From DATLFA01 sp039934635 (GTDB lineage Bacteria; Actinomycetota; Acidimicrobiia; Acidimicrobiales; WLNW01), in contig JBDTLT010000164.1 of the NCBI GenBank assembly GCA_039934635.1, positions 1-12,373 on the forward strand: DNA of 12,373 nucleotides. Direction: 5' to 3'. The notes under the pieces were generated by a model. The model saw nothing but the letters and a program-made list of their open reading frames with translations. It did no database searches and had not been told where the DNA came from. Below, piece by piece: positions 1 to 5,737 of this stretch. The translations under genes and the position numbers were made by a program. Each line of letters begins with the position of its first letter. Position 1 is the stretch's first letter.

Positions 1-953
1 GGCGCAGGCGCATCGAACACCGGCGCCGCGGGAGGTGCGTCGAAGAACGATGGTGACGGCGGCGGGTCGAACACCGGCGGCGTATGCGGCAGCGGCGCCG
101 ATTCGGGCAACGACGCCAGCTCGACATTGGCCATCGGCGGCGCCGGATTCAGCGGAGTCGCCACTGTCGGCATCGGCGGCGCGGACGGCGCCATCGGCGT
201 CTGCCAATCATGACCACCCGTCGGTGGCTCGGCCGCGGGTACGGGCATCGTTCCCATCGATGGCGGCGCGGGTCGTTCGGACCCGAAGCCCTCGCGCTCG
301 TGCGTCGACGGCGGCGTCCATTGCGGTGGGCCCGAATCGTGTGTCGACGGCGGCGTCCATTGCGGTGGGCCCGAATCCACCGGAGGAGCGGGCGGAGTGA
401 ACCCCGGTGAGGGCGGCGGCGGTGGTGGTGGTGGCGGGCTGAGACTGGGGCCGGGAGGGGGCGGCGCGCTGAACACCGGCGCGGGCGGCGCGACGGGAGG
501 CGGAGGGCTGAATACGGGCGCGGGCGGAGGATCGAACGCCGGTGGCGGCGGCGCACTGAAAACCGGCGGTGCCGGTGCCGGCGCGGGAGCAGGCGGCGGA
601 GGCGGCGGCGCGCTGAATACCGGCGGTGCCGGCGCGGGAGCAGGCGCGGGCGGCGGAGGCGGCGGCGCGCTGAAAACGGGCGGTGGCGCGGCGGCCCCCG
701 GTGGCGGCGGCGGCGCATTGAACGCCGCCGGTCCCGAAGGAGGGTCGAACGCGGACGGCGCGGGTCCGCTGAAGACGGGCGGAGGGGGGGCAGCCGCGGG
801 AGGCGGAGGAGGCGGAGGGGGTGGTGGTGGAGGTGGCGGCGGAGGCGGCGGTGCAGCAGCCGCGCCCGAGTCGATCAACGGATTTGCGCGAAATGGCGAC
901 GGACCAAAGGGGTCGTGCGCGCCCTTGTCAACGTCCGGATCGTCAGTAGGCAT
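1..953 (-). CDS. Proline-rich low-complexity protein, N-terminal part (runs off left edge)
   Basis: The minus-strand frame from ATG 951-953 stays open to the window edge, giving at least 317 residues with no stop. The first ~30 residues are ordinary and charged (MPTDDPDVDKGAHDPFGPSP). A short alanine run and 18 consecutive prolines (about residues 35-52) follow. Then come many PPVFSAP-like units whose phenylalanine codons are spaced by 24, 27, 39, 48 or 57 bp, always a multiple of three. A 13-residue unit containing GPPQWTPPST is duplicated near residue 200. The frame is chosen because it gives regular proline/PVF repeats, whereas the opposite frames give poly-Gly or poly-Arg. GGGAGG lies 10 nt before the ATG. 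There is no signal peptide or membrane segment in the visible part. This looks like a disordered cytoplasmic linker, and a folded domain may lie beyond the edge. I do not recognise the family. Confidence 0.75.
   Translation of the reverse strand, partial: MPTDDPDVDKGAHDPFGPSPFRANPLIDSGAAAAPPPPPPPPPPPPPPPPPPAAAPPPPVFSGPAPSAFDPPSGPAAFNAPPPPPGAAAPPPVFSAPPPPPPAPAPAPAPPVFSAPPPPPPAPAPAPAPPVFSAPPPPAFDPPPAPVFSPPPPVAPPAPVFSAPPPPGPSLSPPPPPPPPPSPGFTPPAPPVDSGPPQWTPPSTHDSGPPQWTPPSTHEREGFGSERPAPPSMGTMPVPAAEPPTGGHDWQTPMAPSAPPMPTVATPLNPAPPMANVELASLPESAPLPHTPPVFDPPPSPSFFDAPPAAPVFDAPA
304..377. repeat. 39-bp tandem duplication inside the proline-rich gene
   Basis: A 35-bp block at 304-338 recurs exactly at 343-377, a period of 39 bp (13 codons). 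On the minus strand it encodes two copies of a unit containing GPPQWTPPST. Exact identity at DNA level suggests a recent in-frame duplication or slippage event. Confidence 0.9.
471..722. repeat. Length-variable in-frame repeats encoding PVFSAPPPP units
   Basis: On the plus strand the trinucleotide gaa after ctg or ttg (a Phe codon on the minus strand) recurs at 471, 510, 558, 615, 672 and 720, with spacings of 39, 48, 57, 57 and 48 bp. The two 57-bp units share long stretches of GC-rich sequence. All spacings keep the reading frame, as expected for expanding and contracting coding repeats. Confidence 0.75.
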
Positions 954-1017
954 GAAGAAGCGACCTCCCAGTCGGGGCTCAGGGAGCTTTCGTTCACTTT
1001 ACGTGATCGGCCGACCT

Positions 1018-1036
1018 GCAGTGTTATTTACACTGC
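1018..1036. promoter_or_regulatory. Perfect 7-bp inverted repeat in an intergenic gap
   Basis: GCAGTGT (1018-1024) and ACACTGC (1030-1036) form a perfect palindrome around a 5-nt AT-rich centre (tattt). It lies in the 87-bp gap between the 73-residue gene and the proline-rich gene. No T-run follows on either strand, so it is not a typical intrinsic terminator. An operator or part of a promoter for the proline-rich gene is more likely, but no partner regulator is visible. Confidence 0.45.
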
Positions 1037-1040
1037 GTCG

Positions 1041-1262
1041 TCAACTCTTCGGTCGTAGGTCGACGCGCAACACGAGCACACCGTCGTCGAGCGTCGCTTC
1101 GGCATCACCGATGATCGCGAAATCCTGAAAGTCGACTTGCGCTTGACGGATGAAATGCGCCCGTTCTTCACCGGCAACCGGCGGCAGGGGGCGGCTCTTC
1201 ACCGCGTCGGCACGCCGCCGGAATCTATCGATGAACGCCTCGAGATCGAGTGAATCAGCCAT
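1041..1262 (-). CDS. Small hypothetical protein (73 aa)
   Basis: Reads from ATG 1260-1262 to TGA 1041-1043. A good ribosome binding site, GAGAGG, lies about 8 nt upstream. The start is 27 bp after the stop of the threonine-rich gene on the same strand, suggesting one transcript. The sequence begins MADSLDLEAFIDRFRRRADAV, a likely amphipathic helix. It ends with a stretch resembling beta strands (EATLDDGVLVLRVDLRP). There is no signal peptide, membrane segment or cysteine pair. I do not recognise the family and assign no function. The clean RBS and operon-like spacing support a real gene. Confidence 0.65.
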   Translation of the reverse strand: MADSLDLEAFIDRFRRRADAVKSRPLPPVAGEERAHFIRQAQVDFQDFAIIGDAEATLDDGVLVLRVDLRPKS

Positions 1263-1289
1263 CGTTCATCCTCTCGTGACCGAACTCCG

Positions 1290-2240
1290 TCAATCATCGT
1301 CCTTGACGATCGCATCGCTGGTCGGTGTCTGTCGACTCCGCATCGCGCGATTGCGTCGAGGCGAGGGGCGAGGATTGGGCCGGCGCGGCGTCGGCGCGGC
1401 GCTGCCTTGGGGAGTCTCGGCGACAACGAGCGGATCGCTCGCAGCCAACTCGGCCGGTGACTGCGCAACCGCGCCCGTGCCGGACAGGGCGCGCGGCAGC
1501 CGCGCGGCAAGCGGCAGATCGTCACGAGCCGGCGCCTCGGGAGGACCGCCGTTGGCGACAACCAACTCGCCCGTTGGCGTGTCGGCATCGGCGAACACCG
1601 ACGTACCGGCAACCGCGGTCGCGTAGATCTCACGCGCCTCTTGCGTGAGCGCTTCGTGCTGCTGCGCTTTGCGCGCGGCGATCTTCACCCGACGGCGCGG
1701 CGACGTATTCCAGAAATAGAGCAACGTGAGAACCGCCGTCGCCGCGGCGATGATCTCGAGCGAACGCACCGCCGATCGCACCTTGGAACCGGCCGAACCG
1801 TTGATCACCTTGTCGATGGTCGTGGTCGGTGCACTGACGACCGCGCTCGGCGTGCGCAAGATCGTTGTGCTCGACGCGACCGCCAACAGCGGAGCAGCGG
1901 TAGTGGCCGGCACCGTCGTCGTCGTTGCCCGCGTCGTCGTGGTGATGATACGGCGGGCGGTGGTCGTCGGCGCTTCGGTGTCGGGCGGCGCAGTTTCGGG
2001 AGGCGCCGTCGACGCGGGCGTCGCAGTTGTCGCCGGCGCACCCGTCGTCGCCGCCGGCCGCGTGGTCGACGTTGTGGTCGTGGTCGTAGTGGTGGTCGTG
2101 GTCGTAGTCGTCGTAGTCGTCTCGACCGTCGTCGGAGGCTGCGCGAACGCAGGGGCGGCAAAGAAGCCGACGAGCACCATCAGAGCGAAGGCGAACCCTG
2201 CCTGCGCTCGTGTTCTCGATTGTGACGGCCGCCGACTCAC
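1290..2240 (-). CDS. Membrane-anchored Thr-rich protein with signal peptide
   Basis: This 316-residue protein starts at GTG 2238-2240, with GAGG 5 nt upstream. Residues 1-33 form a signal peptide: basic start, hydrophobic core GFAFALMVLVGFFAAPAFA, likely cleavage after AFA. Residues 41-57 are 17 consecutive threonines, followed to about residue 145 by a Thr/Ala/Pro-rich stalk. Residues about 161-178 are a hydrophobic segment (LEIIAAATAVLTLLYFW) followed by RRRVKIAARK, which suits a stop-transfer anchor. The remaining ~135 residues are charged and Pro-rich, predicted cytoplasmic. The topology would be outside stalk, one membrane pass, inside tail. Thr-rich stalks are often O-glycosylated in actinobacteria; that is an inference here. 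It follows the DNA glycosylase by 81 bp and precedes the 73-residue gene. No catalytic domain is visible and the function is unknown. Confidence 0.85.
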   Translation of the reverse strand: MSRRPSQSRTRAQAGFAFALMVLVGFFAAPAFAQPPTTVETTTTTTTTTTTTTTTTTSTTRPAATTGAPATTATPASTAPPETAPPDTEAPTTTARRIITTTTRATTTTVPATTAAPLLAVASSTTILRTPSAVVSAPTTTIDKVINGSAGSKVRSAVRSLEIIAAATAVLTLLYFWNTSPRRRVKIAARKAQQHEALTQEAREIYATAVAGTSVFADADTPTGELVVANGGPPEAPARDDLPLAARLPRALSGTGAVAQSPAELAASDPLVVAETPQGSAAPTPRRPNPRPSPRRNRAMRSRQTPTSDAIVKDDD

Positions 2241-2321
2241 AGGATCCTCATCTGACTGACCGATAGATGGTAGTCGCCGATTTTGCCGATCCGGGGGCAG
2301 CGCGCCGAGACGTCGGTCCCG

Positions 2322-3107
2322 TCACCGCTGGCAGCGGGGGCAGCTGAACGTCGTGCGGCCCCCGATCGTGCGCCGCTCCAGCGGGCCGCCGCACCGGGGG
2401 CACGACGTGCCGCGTGACCGCGCCGGTTGCAGGTCACCCATGTGCGAGCCGCCGCGCTCACCCAGCAACCGCACGGTCTGGCGTATCGCCCGCAGCAGCG
2501 CGGCGTACTCCCCCGCGTCGAGCTCGGCCGCGTCACGCGCCGGGTCGATGCGGGCGCGCCACAGTGCCTCGTCGGTGAGCAGGTTGCCGAGCCCCGCGAT
2601 ACGACCTTGGTCCATGAGGCGCGCCTTGATCGGGCCGTGCGCGCCGGCCATGGCCGCCATTAACTTCCCTTTCGTGAGCGAGAGCGCGTCGGGACCGAGC
2701 GCGCCTTCGTCAGGATCGAGCTCGACGCCGCCGAGCCGTCGAGGATCGATGACCGACATCGCCCGCTCGCCGACGAAGCGAAACTGCACGCGTTGCCACG
2801 CCGTCTCGAGGCGCGAGCTTCCGTATTCGAGACGGTCGATCGCGGCGCGCCCGTCGACGATGAGCCGCCCCGTCATGCCAAAGCGAACGCCGACCGTCGG
2901 GCCGTCCCCGTCGGTATCGAGCAACAGCAACTTGCCGACGCGGCGCGCTGCGACGAACGAACGACCGACGACGGCGTCGTGCAACGCTGCGGCCGTGAGC
3001 CCGCGCTTGAGATACCACGGGTCAGGGGCGTCGATGCCGACGACGAGTTGGCCGAGTACTGACTCGGCGTGACGACGGTAGGACTCGACTTCGAGGATCT
3101 CGGGCAC
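2322..3107 (-). CDS. Fpg/Nei-family DNA glycosylase (formamidopyrimidine-DNA glycosylase type)
   Basis: A 261-residue bifunctional base-excision repair enzyme that would remove oxidised bases and cut at the resulting abasic site. The N-terminus MPEILEVE supplies the catalytic Pro2 and Glu3 after Met removal; the usual PELPEV has Leu in place of the second Pro. Lys59 (GKLLLL) matches the conserved beta-strand lysine. DPRRLGG is at 121-127. The helix-two-turn-helix is at about 150-190 (DQGRIAGLGNLLTDEALWRA). A C-terminal zinc finger has Cys236, Cys239, Cys256 and Cys259, with Arg251 in its hairpin. Length is normal for the family. The start is GTG 3105-3107, directly after the TGA of the upstream PLP-enzyme gene, so translation is probably coupled. 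Fpg versus Nei substrate preference cannot be settled from sequence alone. Confidence 0.93.
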   Translation of the reverse strand: MPEILEVESYRRHAESVLGQLVVGIDAPDPWYLKRGLTAAALHDAVVGRSFVAARRVGKLLLLDTDGDGPTVGVRFGMTGRLIVDGRAAIDRLEYGSSRLETAWQRVQFRFVGERAMSVIDPRRLGGVELDPDEGALGPDALSLTKGKLMAAMAGAHGPIKARLMDQGRIAGLGNLLTDEALWRARIDPARDAAELDAGEYAALLRAIRQTVRLLGERGGSHMGDLQPARSRGTSCPRCGGPLERRTIGGRTTFSCPRCQR

Positions 3108-4283
3108 TCAGCTCGCGCCTGCCGCCACCGCCAACGCCTGGGCAAAGTCGTCGACGATGTCCTCCGGATACTCGAGCCCGCACGACACGCGAACGGTGCC
3201 GGGCGTGATGCCCGCATCGGCGAGTTCTTCGAGTGTCAGACCGACATGCGTGGTCGAGGCAGGATGCGTCACCAACGTCTCGGGCCCGCCGAGTGACGTC
3301 GCGAGCTGCGCGATCTCGAGCGCCTCGACGAAGCGCACGCCGGCATCGAGCCCACCGCGCACATCGAACGTGACGAGGCCGCCGCTGAGTTCCATTTGGC
3401 GTTTGGCCAAGTCGTATTGCGGATGCGATGCGAGACCGGGATAGCTCACGCTGTCGACTTGCGGATGGCCTTCGAGCACATCGGCCAGGCGTTGCGCGAG
3501 CTCGGTCTGACGGCGCAGTCGCACGCCGAGTGTGCGCAACCCGCGCAATCCGTTCATCGCGTCGAACGGTGAGGCGTTCGCGCCTTGCAACACCGCGAAG
3601 CCCCACAACCACTGCAACAACTCTGAGCTGCCGGCGACGACGCCGAGCGTGGCGTCGTTGTGGCCGGCAATGGCTTTGGTCGCGGAATGCAACACGAGGT
3701 CGACACCGTGGAGCAACGGACGCTGCACGAGCGGCGTGGCAAACGTCGAGTCGACGACCGTCATCGGGCCTTTGATCGCGCCGAGCTCTTCGAGATCGAC
3801 GATGGCGAGCTTGGGGTTGGCCGGCGTCTCGGCGAACACCAATTGCGTCTTGCCCGGGCGGACCGCGGCGGCGAACGCGCCCGGCTCGGTGCCGTCGACG
3901 AACGTGACGTCGATGCCGAAGCGCGGACATGCACCGAGCAACAACAACTGCGTGCCCGCGTACAACTGCTTTTGCGCAACGATGTGATCACCTTTGGAAC
4001 AGAGCCCCAAGATGACCGCGCTGATCGCGCCCATACCCGAAGCGAACGCGCGTGCATCTTCGGCATGTTCCAAGCTGGCGATCGCTTCTTCGAAACCGCG
4101 CACGGTGGGGTTGCCGTAACGGGTGTAAAAGCGATTGGCGCCGGTGATCGTGGCCATGCGTCGGCCCTCGGCGACGGTCGGCGTCACGAACGTCGTCGTC
4201 GCCCAGAGAATGGGCGCGAGGGCGGTTTCGTTGTCGGCGCGACCCGCGCGGATCGCGCGGGTCTCGGGATGCAGTTCAGACAT
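3108..4283 (-). CDS. Cys/Met-metabolism PLP-dependent enzyme (cystathionine gamma-synthase / O-acylhomoserine sulfhydrylase type)
   Basis: A 391-residue fold-type I PLP enzyme. YTRYGNPT (53-60) is the family phosphate-binding segment. Asp178 (VVDSTFATP) contacts the pyridine nitrogen. Lys203 in LHSATKAIAGHNDATLG is the Schiff-base lysine. Its overlap with metX (8 bp, 4276-4283) implies that it uses the acylhomoserine made by MetX. It would either join it to cysteine, giving cystathionine (MetB), or to sulfide, giving homocysteine directly (MetZ/MetY). At 391 residues it is shorter than typical MetY (about 430) and fits MetB/MetZ. A methionine gamma-lyase role is possible by sequence but less likely in this operon. 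I leave the symbol blank because the substrate is unresolved. The enzyme would be cytoplasmic. Confidence 0.93.
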   Translation of the reverse strand: MSELHPETRAIRAGRADNETALAPILWATTTFVTPTVAEGRRMATITGANRFYTRYGNPTVRGFEEAIASLEHAEDARAFASGMGAISAVILGLCSKGDHIVAQKQLYAGTQLLLLGACPRFGIDVTFVDGTEPGAFAAAVRPGKTQLVFAETPANPKLAIVDLEELGAIKGPMTVVDSTFATPLVQRPLLHGVDLVLHSATKAIAGHNDATLGVVAGSSELLQWLWGFAVLQGANASPFDAMNGLRGLRTLGVRLRRQTELAQRLADVLEGHPQVDSVSYPGLASHPQYDLAKRQMELSGGLVTFDVRGGLDAGVRFVEALEIAQLATSLGGPETLVTHPASTTHVGLTLEELADAGITPGTVRVSCGLEYPEDIVDDFAQALAVAAGAS

Positions 4284-5502
4284 CGGTCTTCTCTATCCTC
4301 TTCAGGAAGTCGGCAATTATCGGCGCGAGACGATCGAATTCGATCAGGAACCCGTCGTGGCCATGGGGACTTTCGATCACGTGATACTCGCTCGGCGTGC
4401 CGTGCGCGACGAGCTGTTCGTGAAGCTCGCGCTGCAGATGCGGGTGGTACAAGCTGTCACTCGAAACGGACATGCTCAACGTCGGCGCAACGATGCGGCG
4501 CGCGGCATTGGCGACGCCGCCGCGGCCGCGGCCGATGTCGTGCAGATCCATCGCTTTGTTCAACAACAGATACGAATTGGCATCGAAGCGGCGGGCGAGC
4601 TTGAGCCCGTGATAGTCGAGATACCCCTCGACTTGGAAGCGATCCCACAACGCGAACGCGTCGATGTTGTCGATGCGATCCCGATCGAATCGCTGTTGGA
4701 AGACATCGTCACTGCGATACGTGATCTGTGCGATCGCGCGCGCAACTGCGAGGCCCGCGTGCGGACCGTCGCCGTCGGTTGCGTCGTAGTACTCGCCTCG
4801 ACGCCACTTGGGGTCGAGCGCGAGCGCGGTGCGACCGACCGCGCTCCATCCGATCTGCCACGCGCTCGCGGCCGCACAACTCGCGAGCGGGATGATCGAG
4901 CGAACTCGATGCGGAAACATCACCGCCCACTCGATCACCTGCATCCCGCCCATCGATCCGCCGATCACCGAGAGCCACCGGCCGACGCCCAGGTGGTCGG
5001 CGAGCCGCGCCTGCACGCGCACCATGTCGCGGATCGTGACGACCGGGAACGTCGACGCGTAGGGCTGCGCCGTGGCCGGGTCGATCGATGCCGGACCAGT
5101 GGTGCCCTGACAGCCGCCGAGCACGTTGGCGCACACCACGAAGTGGCGGTCGGTATCGAGCGGACGGCCCGGGCCGATGAGGTCTTCCCACCAACCCGCG
5201 GTCGGGTGGCCGGGGCCCGACGCGCCGGCCGCATGCGAGTCGCCGGTCAGCGCGTGGCACACGAGGACCGCGTTGGATGCCGACGCGTCGAGTTGGCCCC
5301 ACGTCTCATACGCGACGGTGACCGACCGCAGCGAGCCGCCGCCCTCGAGCGCGAACGGGTGCTCGTGGGCAAAGTCGAAGAACTGCCGGCGGCCCACCGG
5401 CAAGCCGGGACGCCAGGCCCCGCTGGCGGGCACGTCGACCGGGAACTGACGCGGGACCGCGCCGAGAGAACGATCGGGATTCGATCGCCCTTCGGTAGCC
5501 AT
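4276..5502 (-). CDS. metX: Homoserine O-acetyltransferase (MetX family)
   Basis: A 408-residue alpha/beta-hydrolase-fold acyltransferase. It activates homoserine with an acyl group from acyl-CoA, the first committed step of methionine synthesis. The nucleophile is Ser183 in GGSMGGMQ, with Asp349 (SSDSLYHP) and His382 (SPHGHDGF) completing the triad. NVLGGCQGTTGP (126-137) is another family hallmark. The frame is open upstream to 5679, but ATG 5500-5502 is chosen because GGAGGAGG (5507-5514) lies 4 nt before it and homology-like sequence begins near RQFPVD; an upstream start would run through the riboswitch. It is the first gene after the SAM riboswitch and overlaps the PLP-enzyme gene. Acetyl- versus succinyl-CoA use is not determined by name; acetyl is the default for the family in actinobacteria. 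Confidence 0.96.
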   Translation of the reverse strand: MATEGRSNPDRSLGAVPRQFPVDVPASGAWRPGLPVGRRQFFDFAHEHPFALEGGGSLRSVTVAYETWGQLDASASNAVLVCHALTGDSHAAGASGPGHPTAGWWEDLIGPGRPLDTDRHFVVCANVLGGCQGTTGPASIDPATAQPYASTFPVVTIRDMVRVQARLADHLGVGRWLSVIGGSMGGMQVIEWAVMFPHRVRSIIPLASCAAASAWQIGWSAVGRTALALDPKWRRGEYYDATDGDGPHAGLAVARAIAQITYRSDDVFQQRFDRDRIDNIDAFALWDRFQVEGYLDYHGLKLARRFDANSYLLLNKAMDLHDIGRGRGGVANAARRIVAPTLSMSVSSDSLYHPHLQRELHEQLVAHGTPSEYHVIESPHGHDGFLIEFDRLAPIIADFLKRIEKTDV

Positions 5503-5506
5503 TGCG

Positions 5507-5514
5507 CCTCCTCC
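5507..5514 (-). promoter_or_regulatory. Strong ribosome binding site of metX
   Basis: GGAGGAGG ends 4 nt before ATG 5502. It decides the metX start against an open in-frame extension to 5679, and it is the natural target if the riboswitch works by hiding the translation start. Confidence 0.85.
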
Positions 5515-5589
5515 CGGTGAATGCAACCGGTGACGGATGAGCGTACGAGCCAGGCGGCCGACGGCGAGGACGCCGCGGACACTTGTTGA

Positions 5590-5603
5590 CCCTCGCGAGA
5601 GGG
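5590..5603 (-). other. Hairpin just downstream of the SAM aptamer
   Basis: CCCTC-TCGC-GAGGG can form a 5-bp stem with a 4-nt loop directly after the closing P1 strand of the riboswitch. It is followed by TCAACAAG and not a T-run, so it is not a clear terminator. It may be an extra helix like the downstream stem of SAM-IV RNAs, or part of the expression platform. Confidence 0.4.
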
Positions 5604-5604
5604 C

Positions 5605-5703
5605 CCACATCCCCGCCGAAGCGGGCTGGCACCTTGGCTGTCCGTCCCAGGTTGCCGGACCTCGGCGGCGTGCAAGCACGCGTCGAGGCCGCTCGTGATG
5701 TAG
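5605..5703 (-). ncRNA. SAM riboswitch (SAM-I/IV clan) in the metX leader
   Basis: The RNA read on the minus strand has the SAM-I/IV core: GAG (5692-5694), CCGGCAACC (5650-5658) and AAGGTGCCA (5627-5635). Closing helix P1 pairs CTACATC (5697-5703) with GATGTGG (5605-5611). P2 pairs GGCCTCG (5684-5690) with CGAGGTC (5658-5664) and carries an inner stem, GCGTG-CTTG-CACGC (5668-5681). P4 is CCCGC-TTCG-GCGGG (5612-5625). P3 lies between the two conserved blocks. The P2 arm lacks the kink-turn typical of SAM-I, while P4 sits where SAM-I has it, so a SAM-I/IV variant is the best label. It would sense S-adenosylmethionine and repress metX and the genes behind it. The control mode is unclear: no U-run terminator is seen. 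Confidence 0.88.
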
Positions 5704-5708
5704 TCACC

Positions 5709-5737
5709 ACTCAACACCGCGCCAGCGGGCGAGTCAA
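5709..5737 (-). promoter_or_regulatory. Promoter of the riboswitch-metX operon
   Basis: TTGACT (5732-5737) and TTGAGT (5709-5714) are separated by exactly 17 bp, as for a housekeeping sigma factor. The predicted transcript start is about 5701-5704, the first bases of riboswitch helix P1. The -35 box overlaps the TGA stop (5734-5736) of the methyltransferase gene. The -10 box is a weak match; position relative to the aptamer strengthens the call. Confidence 0.65.

Noticed and set aside
304..722. CRISPR-like array
   Set aside because: The repeats keep multiples of three, lack unique spacers and are explained by coding repeats in the proline-rich gene.
1018..1036. Intrinsic terminator
   Set aside because: The stem is only 7 bp and no T-run follows on either strand.
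397..1128. Plus-strand Gly-rich frame resembling a PE-PGRS or glycine-rich protein
   Set aside because: It is the complement of the proline-rich minus-strand gene, whose units stay regular and which has a better start. The Gly runs are the mirror of Pro codons.
1726..2259. Plus-strand frame with a long poly-valine run
   Set aside because: It is the antisense of the Thr run in the signal-peptide protein; a long poly-Val soluble protein is implausible, and the minus frame has signal peptide, anchor and RBS.
4135..5520. Long plus-strand open frame of 461 codons opposite metX
   Set aside because: The sequence is Arg/Ala-rich without motifs and lies opposite a clear MetX; it is a high-GC shadow.
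5503..5679. N-terminal extension of metX
   Set aside because: It would translate through the riboswitch, and a strong RBS stands directly before ATG 5502.
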